From NCBI RefSeq assembly GCF_001592755.1, contig NZ_LUKF01000001.1, positions 1 to 36,728 on the forward strand: a stretch of 36,728 nt of DNA, read 5' to 3'. A model generated the notes under the pieces. The model was not told the origin of the DNA, made no database searches, and saw nothing but the letters and a program-made list of their open reading frames with translations. The DNA is from Bdellovibrio bacteriovorus. GTDB taxonomy: Bacteria > Bdellovibrionota > Bdellovibrionia > Bdellovibrionales > Bdellovibrionaceae. Numbering within the stretch: position 1 is the stretch's first letter; every line of letters starts with the position of its first letter. Shown here piece after piece: positions 22,563 to 30,518 of the stretch. The translations under genes were made by a program, and so were the position numbers.

Positions 22563-24081
22563 GGTTTTGGTTGTAGACGACGATCAGGGCTTAAGACTTT
22601 CGGTTAAATCCGCACTCGCAGTCACTCAAAGATTTGAAGTCGACGAGGCTTTCGATGGCGTCAACGCTATGGAAAAAATCAAAGGCGGCGACAAGAAATA
22701 CGATCTAGTGATTCTTGATGTGGACATGCCTCGCATGAACGGACTCGAAGCTCTTCGCCAAATCAAAGAATTTGATCCAGGTATCATCGCGATCATCATG
22801 ACTGCTCACGCGACTTTGAATGATGCGATTCAAGCCGTTAAAGACGGTGCTTACAATTACCTTCCAAAACCTGTTGGCAGTGATCAGTTACTTCAATTGA
22901 TCGATAAAGCCGTTAATGCTCACAACTTGATTTCAAATATCGCTGCTTCTGCACCCGTCATGCACGAAGCGGGTCGTAAAATCATCGGTCACACTTCACA
23001 AATGCAAAAGGTGTTTAACATCATTCACCGTCTTGCTAAGGTCGATACCCCTGTTTTGATTCGTGGTGCTTCGGGTACGGGTAAAGAACTTGTTGCTAAA
23101 GCGATTCACTACAACTCGGCTCGCAAAGATGAAAAGTTCGTCGCCATCAACTGCTCTGCAATTCCAGAAAATCTTTTTGAATCGGAACTATTCGGTCACG
23201 AAAAGGGCTCTTTCACGGGCGCAGATCAACGTAAAATTGGAAAATTCCAATTTGCTGAAGGCGGAACTCTGTTCCTCGATGAAGTGGGCGACATGCCGCA
23301 ATTGATGCAAGTAAAGATCTTGCGCGTTCTTCAGGAAAAGCTTTTTACTCCGGTAGGTTCAAATCGCGAATTCCCAACAAATGTTAGAATTATCGCGGCG
23401 ACAAATAGACCTCTTGAAGACATGATCAAAGCGGGCACTTTCCGCGAAGACTTGTTCTATCGTTTGAACGTTGTACCTATCTTCTTGCCAGCGTTGGCTG
23501 AACGCAAAGACGATATGGATCACATGGTGAATATCTTTATTAAGAAATTCAACCAAGCGCATGGCAAACGCATCAACGGAATTGCTCCAGATGCGATGGC
23601 AGTTCTTAAAAAGCACACATGGCCAGGAAACATCCGTGAACTTGAAAACGTGATCGAACACGCTTTCGTTCTAGAGATGTCGAACATCATCACGATCGCA
23701 TCTTTACCTGAATCCTTGTTGATTGCGACAGGTACAAATTTGATCGATGTTCCACCGGTGATGGAAACCGCTCAAAGCGTGGCTTCTGTGGGATTGGCAT
23801 CTGCTTCTCAGGCCCATGCGACTTTGGGTGATGACGATGATGCGGACGTGGGTACAGACTCTGAAGAGTTGGATGGCGAAGAAATCGTTCCTTACAACGG
23901 TTCCGAAAACCTAGATTTCAATGCGCAGAAAGAAGCTTTCGAAAAAGAGTTTATTATCAAAGCTCTTAAAACTTTCCGTGGTCGTATCAATCAAACGGCG
24001 TTGCACGCTAATATTCCGAAGAAGACACTTCTTAGAAAAATTGAGAAGTACGGAATCGTTGCGAAAGACTACGCCAACTAA
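22555..24081 (+). CDS. NtrC-family sigma-54-dependent response regulator
   Basis: A 508-residue activator, last gene of the operon. The receiver domain (1-120) has acidic residues VVDDD at 7-10, phosphoacceptor D55 (LVILDVDMPRMNG), T83-A84 and K105 (LPKPV). The AAA+ domain (about 145-385) has Walker A GASGTGKE (171-178), the sigma-54-contacting loop GSFTGA (218-223; the usual form is GAFTGA), Walker B GGTLFLDEVGD, and the arginine-finger region TNRPLEDMIKAGTFREDLFYRLNV. An unusual acidic linker (LGDDDDADVGTDSEELDGEE, about 423-442) precedes a Fis-type helix-turn-helix (about 468-505, with NIPKKTLLRKIEKYGI). It should be phosphorylated by the overlapping CHASE2 kinase. A sigma-54-like promoter heads its own operon, suggesting positive autoregulation. 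Confidence 0.95.
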   Translation: MLKVLVVDDDQGLRLSVKSALAVTQRFEVDEAFDGVNAMEKIKGGDKKYDLVILDVDMPRMNGLEALRQIKEFDPGIIAIIMTAHATLNDAIQAVKDGAYNYLPKPVGSDQLLQLIDKAVNAHNLISNIAASAPVMHEAGRKIIGHTSQMQKVFNIIHRLAKVDTPVLIRGASGTGKELVAKAIHYNSARKDEKFVAINCSAIPENLFESELFGHEKGSFTGADQRKIGKFQFAEGGTLFLDEVGDMPQLMQVKILRVLQEKLFTPVGSNREFPTNVRIIAATNRPLEDMIKAGTFREDLFYRLNVVPIFLPALAERKDDMDHMVNIFIKKFNQAHGKRINGIAPDAMAVLKKHTWPGNIRELENVIEHAFVLEMSNIITIASLPESLLIATGTNLIDVPPVMETAQSVASVGLASASQAHATLGDDDDADVGTDSEELDGEEIVPYNGSENLDFNAQKEAFEKEFIIKALKTFRGRINQTALHANIPKKTLLRKIEKYGIVAKDYAN

Positions 24082-24102
24082 GAAAATCCTAAAACAATGG
24101 CG

Positions 24103-24138
24103 AAACCCACAAGCTAAAAACTTGTGGGTTTTTCTTTT
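24103..24138 (+). terminator. Rho-independent terminator of the CHASE2/radical SAM operon
   Basis: A perfect 11-bp stem (AAACCCACAAG and CTTGTGGGTTT) with a 7-base loop, followed by TTCTTTT. It lies 22 bases after the stop of the NtrC-family gene and closes the operon. Confidence 0.9.
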
Positions 24139-24303
24139 ATTAACTGGGCCATTCCTAAAACCTGAAAGAAAAATCAAGAAAAACTCTTTTCCTTTTTTTC
24201 GTTTTTCGCAATGCCTCTAGTTTTGTAATTGAATTAAACCCCTGCATCTAGAGATGCGTAATTTTTGAGCAGATAATTCTTGGGATTTTGTGGTTACTCT
24301 ACA

Positions 24304-24332
24304 TTGACTCGACGTAATGGAGTCTGTAGTTT
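24304..24332 (+). promoter_or_regulatory. Possible sigma-70 promoter of the Q-rich protein gene
   Basis: TTGACT (24304-24309) is followed after 17 bases by TAGTTT (24327-24332). The -35 box is strong and the -10 box is weak. It would start the transcript about 25 bases before the ATG at 24364. Confidence 0.35.
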
Positions 24333-24363
24333 CAGTCGCTCACCTTCCGGAGAAATTTAATCA

Positions 24364-24921
24364 ATGACCATGAATCCGTTGCCACCACAGGCATACACGA
24401 AAGAGACTTTGCTGAAAGCCTATCAGTGGCTGACAGTTCAAAACTCTTCGATCAAGGAAATGGCGACGACTCCGGATATCTTGGTGAGTTTGTATCTCAA
24501 AGCCACTCGCGATGGCGACCATGCGTTGGAAAGACCGAGCATCCAAAACTTCAAAAATGAATTAAGAAGCCTGGCTGGTATGATGGGTGAACTTGACGGC
24601 CCCGCTCGTCCGGTGATGGCACAGCCTCAACCGACGCCGGTGACTGTAGCACCTCCCGTGCAACAGGTTCAGCAAATGCAACAAGTTCAGCAAGTTCACG
24701 TTGTGCCGGCGGCGACAACCGCGACACAAACTCAGGTTTCCTATACTGAAAAAACTGTGACAGCGACAACTCGCCAACCTGATTTAATGGAGATGCTGGA
24801 TTCCTGTTCCAAAGGCATGATTCAGGAAGTCAAAGAAGAGTTCAACTTGAGTTCGGACCTTGAGGCCCTTCGCATGCTTATCAAAATCGGCTACAGCCGT
24901 TCAAAAACCCTACTTAAGTAG
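24364..24921 (+). CDS. Q-rich linker protein with possible ribbon-helix-helix-like C-terminus
   Basis: A 185-residue cytoplasmic protein in three parts. Residues 1-75 form a helical N-terminal domain (TKETLLKAYQWLTVQNSSIK, later RPSIQNFKNELRSLAGMM). Residues 80-140 are a low-complexity linker rich in Gln, Val, Pro and Thr (QQVQQMQQVQQVHVV). Residues 143-185 form a compact charged end (LDSCSKGMIQEVKEEFNLSS, then DLEALRMLIKIGYSRSKTLL) whose strand-helix-helix look resembles ribbon-helix-helix DNA-binding domains. GGAG lies 11 bases before the ATG. It immediately precedes lspA. I do not recognise the family; DNA binding is a guess from shape only. Confidence 0.7.
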   Translation: MTMNPLPPQAYTKETLLKAYQWLTVQNSSIKEMATTPDILVSLYLKATRDGDHALERPSIQNFKNELRSLAGMMGELDGPARPVMAQPQPTPVTVAPPVQQVQQMQQVQQVHVVPAATTATQTQVSYTEKTVTATTRQPDLMEMLDSCSKGMIQEVKEEFNLSSDLEALRMLIKIGYSRSKTLLK

Positions 24922-24961
24922 TCTTTGCGTGGCCCGCGGTAATTGGGCTATACTCCCCAGC

Positions 24962-25474
24962 ATGAAACGTAAATATATCTGGCTTGTGCTTATCTCTGCT
25001 TTCCTTGTGGCTTTAGACCAAGTGATTAAGGTCTATGTTCACACGCACTTTCACCTGGGCGAATCCATCTCTGTCATTCCTAATTTCTTTAACATCACTT
25101 ATGTAAGAAACTTCGGTGCGGCGTTTGGATTCTTGGCAGAAAGCCATCCAGATTTCCGAGAGATCTTTTTCTTAGCAATGCCGCCAATCGCGTTGATCAT
25201 CATCCTAGGCATCTTACGTGGCGTGAAAGACGACGACACAAAACAAATTATCGCTCTTTCAAGCATCTTCGGTGGCGCTATCGGAAACTACATCGACCGC
25301 GTGCGCTTCCGCTACGTGATCGACTTCCTGGATTTCCATATTTACAATCGTTGGAGCTGGCCGGCATTCAACATCGCTGACATGGCCATTGTCGGTGGAG
25401 TAGGACTTCTTCTGCTTCTGATGTTCCTTGAGAATAAAAAGAAAGAAAAAGAGAAAACGGAAGGCGCTGCTTAA
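24962..25474 (+). CDS. lspA: Lipoprotein signal peptidase (signal peptidase II)
   Basis: An inner-membrane aspartyl protease that removes the signal peptide of prolipoproteins after Lgt has modified the cysteine. It has 170 residues from the ATG at 24962; the open frame extends upstream only into the preceding gene. Four TM helices are visible (about 6-23, 63-86, 95-112, 137-156). The catalytic aspartates are D121 (YVIDFLDF) and D140 (FNIADMAI), 19 residues apart as in the Pseudomonas enzyme; GNYIDR and VRNFGAAFG are conserved as well. The C-terminus is lysine-rich. A terminator overlaps its stop codon. Lgt is encoded 8 kb away, and several lipoproteins in this window are its likely substrates. 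Confidence 0.96.
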   Translation: MKRKYIWLVLISAFLVALDQVIKVYVHTHFHLGESISVIPNFFNITYVRNFGAAFGFLAESHPDFREIFFLAMPPIALIIILGILRGVKDDDTKQIIALSSIFGGAIGNYIDRVRFRYVIDFLDFHIYNRWSWPAFNIADMAIVGGVGLLLLLMFLENKKKEKEKTEGAA

Positions 25475-25486
25475 GCGCCTTTTTTA
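25463..25486 (+). terminator. Rho-independent terminator of lspA
   Basis: GGCGCT and AGCGCC form a 6-bp stem with loop GCTTA, followed by seven T. The stem includes the end of the lspA reading frame and its stop codon. The T-run reaches the stop of the convergent response regulator. Confidence 0.88.
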
Positions 25487-26008
25487 TTTGTTCGGAATGT
25501 TCTTGCGAAGTTTTCTTTGCAAGCTTTGACGATGCAAACCTAATTTCTTCGCGGCCTGAGTGATGTTGCCATCAGAACTCTGCAAAACGTAGTCGATGTA
25601 CTCTCGTTCCATACGAGCCAAAGAGATCTCTTGCTCTGGAACTTCCTCACCCACATTTTGATCGGTAAAGGCCTTGATGATCATATCTGGAGTCACGGGT
25701 TTACTGATAAAACTGTGCGCCCCTAGTTGCATGGCTTTCACTGCCGAAGCCACACTGCCAAATCCACTCATCATCACGACTTTCACTTCTGGAAATTTGT
25801 CTTTGAGGTCTTTTAAGAACTGAAGGCCATTTTCAGAACCCACACGCAGATCCAGAAGTGCCCATTCGGCTTCGGTGATCTGGGTTAATGAAGGCGTTTG
25901 TTCAAAACTTGTGACCACCATGCCGCGGTCTTGCAGTTCTTCCGTTAAAACTTCCCGAAGGTTACGATCGTCTTCAACCAATAAAAGCTTTTTACCTTTG
26001 ATATCCAT
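25484..26008 (-). CDS. RegA/PrrA-like response regulator
   Basis: A 174-residue regulator with a receiver domain (about 5-120; acidic VEDD at 11-14, phosphoacceptor D53 in ALLDLRVG, K103 in ISKPVTP) and a Fis-type helix-turn-helix at the C-terminus (GNITQAAKKLGLHRQSLQRK). This two-domain form without an AAA+ domain is that of RegA/PrrA/ActR, known for redox control. The start follows AGGAGG inside the end of the kinase gene; the kinase stop and this ATG are directly adjacent. The partner kinase is RegB-like in layout. Target genes are unknown; the divergent metal-uptake operon is the nearest. Confidence 0.9.
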   Translation of the reverse strand: MDIKGKKLLLVEDDRNLREVLTEELQDRGMVVTSFEQTPSLTQITEAEWALLDLRVGSENGLQFLKDLKDKFPEVKVVMMSGFGSVASAVKAMQLGAHSFISKPVTPDMIIKAFTDQNVGEEVPEQEISLARMEREYIDYVLQSSDGNITQAAKKLGLHRQSLQRKLRKNIPNK

Positions 26009-27229
26009 TTAAGCCTCCTCAATGGGAAGACGAATTTGCGCAGTCGCGCCTCTTCCCGAGGTGTTATTAAAGATTTTAAACTCTCCGCCCGCCGCTTGTG
26101 CCATCATCATCGCAGAATAAATTCCCAAGCCATTGCCATCCACCTTTGTAGTGACGAAGGGCTCTCCCAAGCGAGACAAAGTTTCTTCAGACAGTCCTTC
26201 TCCAAGATCTGTGACCTCTAAAAGAATCCAAGAGTCCTTTTTAAACAAGCGCACGTAAATTTTAGACCCAGCCGGAGAGGCCTCCAAAGCGTTGTTTAAC
26301 AAGTCGAAGAAAGTGTTGGAAAAAGCCAGTACTTGCAAACGGCAAGACAGAGGCTCGGTCATAAAGTGCTTTTCAATAACGGCACTTTCATTTTCTTTTT
26401 CCCAGACTTTTAAAAGATCTTCGGCCAGCTTCTGAATTTCCACCGTGTGCAGCTCTGCCTGGGAAGAACGAGAAAAGACCGAAGCCATGTGTTGAAACAC
26501 TTGCACACACTCATCTAAAGAAGTCTTAGCTTTTTCTAACTCCTCGCGCGCGGCCGTTTCGTCGCCGGAAAGCTTTCTTAAACCGCGCTCCATGCGAAGT
26601 TTTAAGGAATTCATTGGAGTCGCTAATTGATGAGAGAACCCGGCCGTCAATGCGCCTAAGGATTTCAAACGGTCGGCTTGGTGCTGACGGTCCTGTAGCA
26701 GACGAATGCGCATTTCATTTTTCTGCAAGAGACCTGAAAAATAATGACTGACAAACCAAGAAGCGGTGATCAAGAGCCATTGCGAAAGAAATCTTAAGCC
26801 TAAATCAGAAACATCAGAGCCTACTGTCACCCTAGCATCAAGGTAGGTCTCTAATTGCAAAAGGCCCAACAAAAGAAGAACGGACGCTCCAAAAAGATAA
26901 GAGGCTCTTTGGCGCAAGAGCATGCCTCCTAAGAAGGAATGGATGCAAAGAATGCTGACGAAGGGATTGTTGGCAGAGCCGCTGACGAAAAGCAAACCCG
27001 CCGCCGCGAGTAGATCCACCCACAGATGAACCAATGTATGTTTTTGACGAGCTTGATCTTCGCGCGGCCATAAACCTTGCGACAGAACATTGAAGGTCGC
27101 GAGCAAGGCCAGGACAGCAATAAAATAGAAGATGTCCCTTTTCTGTAGAAGGTTCCAATGAATCAGGGGAATAATCCCCAAAGTTAGACAGAATATCGCA
27201 ATCCAGCGAAATCGAATCAGCCCAGGCAT
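26009..27229 (-). CDS. RegB-like membrane sensor histidine kinase
   Basis: A 406-residue kinase from the ATG at 27229 (MPGLIRFRWIAIF); an upstream TTG at 27310 is possible but lies inside a palindrome. Six TM helices (to about residue 185) include the NPF segment (SANNPFVSILCIHSFLGG) seen in RegB. The histidine is in GALTAGFSHQLATPMNSLK, similar to the RegB H-box, and the HATPase has DLLNNALEASP, TDLGEGLS and GNGLGIY. I see no redox cysteine in the linker at the place known for RegB, so the signal may differ. It forms an operon with the adjacent RegA-like regulator and is divergent from the metal-uptake genes. Confidence 0.88.
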   Translation of the reverse strand: MPGLIRFRWIAIFCLTLGIIPLIHWNLLQKRDIFYFIAVLALLATFNVLSQGLWPREDQARQKHTLVHLWVDLLAAAGLLFVSGSANNPFVSILCIHSFLGGMLLRQRASYLFGASVLLLLGLLQLETYLDARVTVGSDVSDLGLRFLSQWLLITASWFVSHYFSGLLQKNEMRIRLLQDRQHQADRLKSLGALTAGFSHQLATPMNSLKLRMERGLRKLSGDETAAREELEKAKTSLDECVQVFQHMASVFSRSSQAELHTVEIQKLAEDLLKVWEKENESAVIEKHFMTEPLSCRLQVLAFSNTFFDLLNNALEASPAGSKIYVRLFKKDSWILLEVTDLGEGLSEETLSRLGEPFVTTKVDGNGLGIYSAMMMAQAAGGEFKIFNNTSGRGATAQIRLPIEEA

Positions 27230-27291
27230 GACCCTTTGATAGCGGACCCGGGGTGACGCCGCAACAAGTCTCTGTGTCACGCAACCATTCG

Positions 27292-27310
27292 TTGCATTTT
27301 TTAAATGCAA
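27292..27310. promoter_or_regulatory. Palindromic operator candidate for the metal-uptake operon
   Basis: TTGCATTT and AAATGCAA form a perfect 8-bp inverted repeat with a TTT spacer, 57-75 bases before the ATG at 27367; a further TTGCAT half-site follows. It lies where the -35 region would be if TATGAA (27323-27328) is the -10 box. The size and symmetry suit a Fur-family regulator such as Zur, but the sequence is not a Zur box that I recognise. Confidence 0.45.
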
Positions 27311-27366
27311 ATTACTTGCATCTATGAAATCAGGGTGCTAGAAGGCTTTAAATCGAAGGAGACACT

Positions 27367-27951
27367 ATGAAGACCTTTCTTATTTCCGTGATTTTCGCTT
27401 TCGCCCCTGCCGCTTTGGCTCACGACCATACAACTGACTTAAGCATTTTAAATCGTTCAAAGGTCGGCGCTGCAACCGCCGAGGCCTTAGAAATGTTTGA
27501 AACTTCAGGCGCGGGTCTTCTTTGGACCTTCCAAACGGAGTCCGTTAATGACGAAGCTTTATCTAAAATTTACTTCGTAACGGAAAATACGGTGAAATCG
27601 GCTTCTTATGACTGCCACTTCCATGCTCACGGCGACGAACAACAGGCGCACTGCCATGAGGGCGGAGAACTGAACAATGTTCCTTCTACCGCACCGGCGT
27701 TGAGTTTCAATGTCGATGCATATCTTGAGGGCTTAGCCTCTTCCATGGATGTTTTTGAAAGAAAGATTTCATCATTAGATAATTTAACAAGCATTAAGAT
27801 GTGGCAAAATACGACGGAAATGTTTGTGACCCTTTCGTCTTCAGTAAATGGTGTTGAAGCAAAAGCTCATTTCATGTGTCATATCCATGCAGGAACAGAA
27901 ATCGATTGTCACCGCAGTCGCAATGCCGGTCCCGGCGAGCCCTCTTTCTAG
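27367..27951 (+). CDS. Histidine-rich secreted protein, probable metal binding
   Basis: A 194-residue exported protein, first of a six-gene operon. AAGGAG precedes the ATG, and residues 1-18 form the signal peptide (MKTFLISVIFAFAPAALA). The mature N-terminus begins with HDH. Two His/Cys-rich stretches, YDCHFHAHGDEQQAHCHEGG (about 79-98) and FMCHIHAGTEIDCHRS (about 168-183), look like a repeated metal-binding motif of the form C-H-x-H-...-C-H. It is likely a periplasmic zinc-binding protein supporting the uptake system encoded downstream. The His clusters are seen; metal identity is inferred from the ZnuABC-like neighbours. Confidence 0.8.
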   Translation: MKTFLISVIFAFAPAALAHDHTTDLSILNRSKVGAATAEALEMFETSGAGLLWTFQTESVNDEALSKIYFVTENTVKSASYDCHFHAHGDEQQAHCHEGGELNNVPSTAPALSFNVDAYLEGLASSMDVFERKISSLDNLTSIKMWQNTTEMFVTLSSSVNGVEAKAHFMCHIHAGTEIDCHRSRNAGPGEPSF

Positions 27952-27960
27952 GAGTCATCC

Positions 27961-28569
27961 GTGAAAAATTCTTTTCTGCTCATACTGACAGCTTTATTCA
28001 TGACAGCTTGTGGAGGCGGTCACAATCCTGACAAGGAAGCTCTTCAGCAAGCGCAAAAAATCGGCGATCAAGCTTACTTCGAAATTTCTCCCGGCGTAGG
28101 GCTTATGGCTGATACCGTTTCTTCCGTATCTTCGGGAGCCAACTTTGAAGTGAGTTTTACTTTGGAAGATGGAGGACGTCTCAGCATCTCTACTTTCGCA
28201 GACACCCAGCTTAAAAGTGGCATTGATTTTGTTTTCACTCGACAGGGCACAAAACTTTTTGTTTTCAGCTCTGCTCAGGGTCAAACGCAAGAATGGACAT
28301 CCCTGTTTAATACTGTAGATGCTACGGGCGTTCTGACATTTACGATGGATGTGCATAACAACGAACATCCAAGTCATATTCTATTGTGGGAAGGATCCAA
28401 GAATGCCTCTATGGATCATCGCAATACTCTTTATAATTCGGCCGAAGACAGTTTGGATTTGAATTATGATAATAGCCCCGGCAACGGCTTCGGTCGCAAC
28501 TGGGGTTTTAAACTTGAAAAAGCGCAGCTTCTTAAAGCTGTTTTATCTGCACCACAGGAATCACACTAA
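27961..28569 (+). CDS. Lipoprotein of the metal-uptake operon
   Basis: A 202-residue lipoprotein starting at a GTG with AGGAG upstream, 9 bases after the previous gene. The lipobox is MTAC (Cys17), followed by GGGHNPDK. The mature part reads as a beta-rich domain (YFEISPGVGLMADTV, NFEVSFTLEDGGRLSI, LFVFSSAQGQTQEW) with a few histidines near HNNEHPSHILLW. The stop overlaps the next start (TAATG), so the two are coupled. No family is recognised; placement suggests an accessory role in metal capture at the membrane. Confidence 0.8.
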   Translation: MKNSFLLILTALFMTACGGGHNPDKEALQQAQKIGDQAYFEISPGVGLMADTVSSVSSGANFEVSFTLEDGGRLSISTFADTQLKSGIDFVFTRQGTKLFVFSSAQGQTQEWTSLFNTVDATGVLTFTMDVHNNEHPSHILLWEGSKNASMDHRNTLYNSAEDSLDLNYDNSPGNGFGRNWGFKLEKAQLLKAVLSAPQESH

Positions 28570-29627
28570 TGAAATGTTTTACAGTTGCTCTTTTTATTCT
28601 GCTTTCGGGTGCTCAGGCTTCGGCACAGAATCTTTTACAAAACATTCAAACGGCGGCGGCGATTGATATCGTGGCCCCTTTTGATTTTGAAGGTTCTGAA
28701 GAAAACAAGTTGGACATTCGATCTGCGGAGCTTTCTTTCTTTGGTCCCTTAGATCCCACTTTTGACGCCTATTTAAACGCCGCTGCTCACAATGAAGACG
28801 GTGAATTTGTTTTTGAAGTGCATGAGGCTTTCGTTTCATCAAGCAAGCTCATTCCCTCTTCTCGTTTCAAAATCGGTAAGTTCTTTTTAGGAGTAGGTCG
28901 CTTAAATCAATTCCATCAACATGACTGGGCGTTTATTTCTGCTCCACGCGTGCAGACGGAGTTCTTTGATGAAGAAGGTGTTGCCGATACGGGCGGCGAG
29001 TTTTCGACTCTTCTTCCAACAGATTCATATTGGGATATCACAGCAGGTGTGACCAACGGATACACCTATGGACACGCTCACGATGCCGGGGAAAAACCGC
29101 GCGTCCCAACCCACTACATTCATCCTGTGAACTTTATTGATTTTGGTGATGCCGGAGCCCTGCAATGGGGAATGAATTATTTAGGCCGCACGGATGCTCA
29201 GGGTATTCAAACTCAGCTTTACGGTTTGGATTTTGTGTTTAAAAAAATGGAAGGCAAAGTTCTTCGTTTTCTTTTGCAATCAGAAATCTGGTATCGCAAC
29301 TTGAAAGCTCTGGAGGCCGATCGCCAAGAAGATATCGGCGCGTACATCTATCCGCAGATGTCCTTGAGTGAACGCCTGTTTCTGGGACTTCGTGTGGATT
29401 TGTTCTCTGAGCTTTCGCGCACGTTTCAGTCCGATGGCTCTAAACAGGACAATTTAGATTACGGTTTCGTTCCGACACTGACCTATAAGCATAGCGAGTT
29501 CACTTGGTTCCGCGTTGCTTACACTTATGACGTGCAAACCTATAAGGGTGAATCTGATGACTTGAATCAAAAAATCGAGTTGCAATTAGTTTCAATCTTA
29601 GGTGCGCATCCGGCACATTCATTCTAG
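28569..29627 (+). CDS. Outer-membrane beta-barrel protein of the metal-uptake operon
   Basis: A 352-residue protein with signal peptide MKCFTVALFILLSGAQASAQ and barrel-like alternating strands (SAELSFFGPLDPTFDAYLNA, SRFKIGKFFLGVGRLNQFH). It ends in phenylalanine (GAHPAHSF), an outer-membrane assembly signal. It is rich in histidine near residue 111-116 (LNQFHQHDW) and 200-210 (GYTYGHAHDAG). It is not a TonB-dependent receptor: it has no plug domain and is too short. In such operons porin-like proteins of this kind are thought to bring zinc across the outer membrane. The start overlaps the lipoprotein stop. Confidence 0.8.
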   Translation: MKCFTVALFILLSGAQASAQNLLQNIQTAAAIDIVAPFDFEGSEENKLDIRSAELSFFGPLDPTFDAYLNAAAHNEDGEFVFEVHEAFVSSSKLIPSSRFKIGKFFLGVGRLNQFHQHDWAFISAPRVQTEFFDEEGVADTGGEFSTLLPTDSYWDITAGVTNGYTYGHAHDAGEKPRVPTHYIHPVNFIDFGDAGALQWGMNYLGRTDAQGIQTQLYGLDFVFKKMEGKVLRFLLQSEIWYRNLKALEADRQEDIGAYIYPQMSLSERLFLGLRVDLFSELSRTFQSDGSKQDNLDYGFVPTLTYKHSEFTWFRVAYTYDVQTYKGESDDLNQKIELQLVSILGAHPAHSF

Positions 29628-29636
29628 GGGGTTTTC

Positions 29637-30518
29637 GTGAAGAGTTTTGTATTTGCGACATGTTTATTCTGTGCTTCGACGACTTTTGCAAAAATCAAGG
29701 TCGTGACGACCCTTCCTGATATTGCCGAAGTTGTTCAGGCTATCGGCGGAAGCGAAGTGGAAGTTCAAAGCTTGCTGAAGGGAAGCGAAGACCCTCATTA
29801 TGCTGAAGCTCGCCCTGATTATATATTGAAAGTGAACCGTGCGGATGTTCTTTGCTCCGTCGGATTAGAGCTGGAAGTCGGCTGGCTTCCTAAAGTTCTT
29901 GAAAAGGCCGGAAATGCAAAAGTGTCTTCGGGTGGCAAAGGCTCCTGCATCTTAGGAAAATCCGTAAAACCTGTGGATGTGCCAGTCGGTGTTATCAACC
30001 GATCGTTGGGAGATGTTCATCCTCAAGGAAATCCGCACTTTGCTTTGTCTCCAGAAAAGCTGGTTGAAGGTGCCAGCGAAGTTGTTCGCGTTTTATCAGA
30101 AGTGGATCCTGGGAAAGCCTCTGAATTTTCGAAAAATTATGATGCATTCAAAAAGAAGATGACGGACTTGCAGACAGAGCTTTCTAAGAGCGTGAAAAAA
30201 GTGAAGGTCATGGAATATCACAAGGAGTTTACTTACTTCTTTAATGCCTATGGGCTTGAGTCCATCGGGTCCTTAGAGGAAAAGCCAGGCATGCCACCGT
30301 CGGCGGCGCGCTTAGCTCAAGTGGCAAAATTGGCGAAGGACAATAAAGTAGCTGTCTTATTTGCCACTCCATCAGCCCCTCATAAGGCCTTGGAAAGATT
30401 CACAGAGCTTTCTGGAATTCCTGTTGTCACCGTCCCTTCGTATGTACAAACTTCTGGGAATTCCGACGCAAAGACGATTGAAGGCTTGCAAAAACTATTG
30501 GTAAGATCCATTCCATGA
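29637..30518 (+). CDS. znuA: Metal ABC transporter, substrate-binding protein (ZnuA/TroA family)
   Basis: A periplasmic zinc- or manganese-binding protein of 293 residues, starting at a GTG with AGGGGG upstream. The signal peptide is MKSFVFATCLFCASTTFA. The mature protein opens with KIKVVTTLPDIAEVVQAIGG, typical of cluster A-I binding proteins. Likely metal ligands are H54 (EDPHYAEARP), H134 (GNPHFALSP) and H195 (MEYHKEF), at the same spacing as in ZnuA; the fourth is probably an acidic residue near the C-terminus. The His-rich loop of enterobacterial ZnuA is absent, perhaps replaced by the separate His-rich protein. The stop overlaps the ATPase start (ATGA). Confidence 0.9.
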   Translation: MKSFVFATCLFCASTTFAKIKVVTTLPDIAEVVQAIGGSEVEVQSLLKGSEDPHYAEARPDYILKVNRADVLCSVGLELEVGWLPKVLEKAGNAKVSSGGKGSCILGKSVKPVDVPVGVINRSLGDVHPQGNPHFALSPEKLVEGASEVVRVLSEVDPGKASEFSKNYDAFKKKMTDLQTELSKSVKKVKVMEYHKEFTYFFNAYGLESIGSLEEKPGMPPSAARLAQVAKLAKDNKVAVLFATPSAPHKALERFTELSGIPVVTVPSYVQTSGNSDAKTIEGLQKLLVRSIP

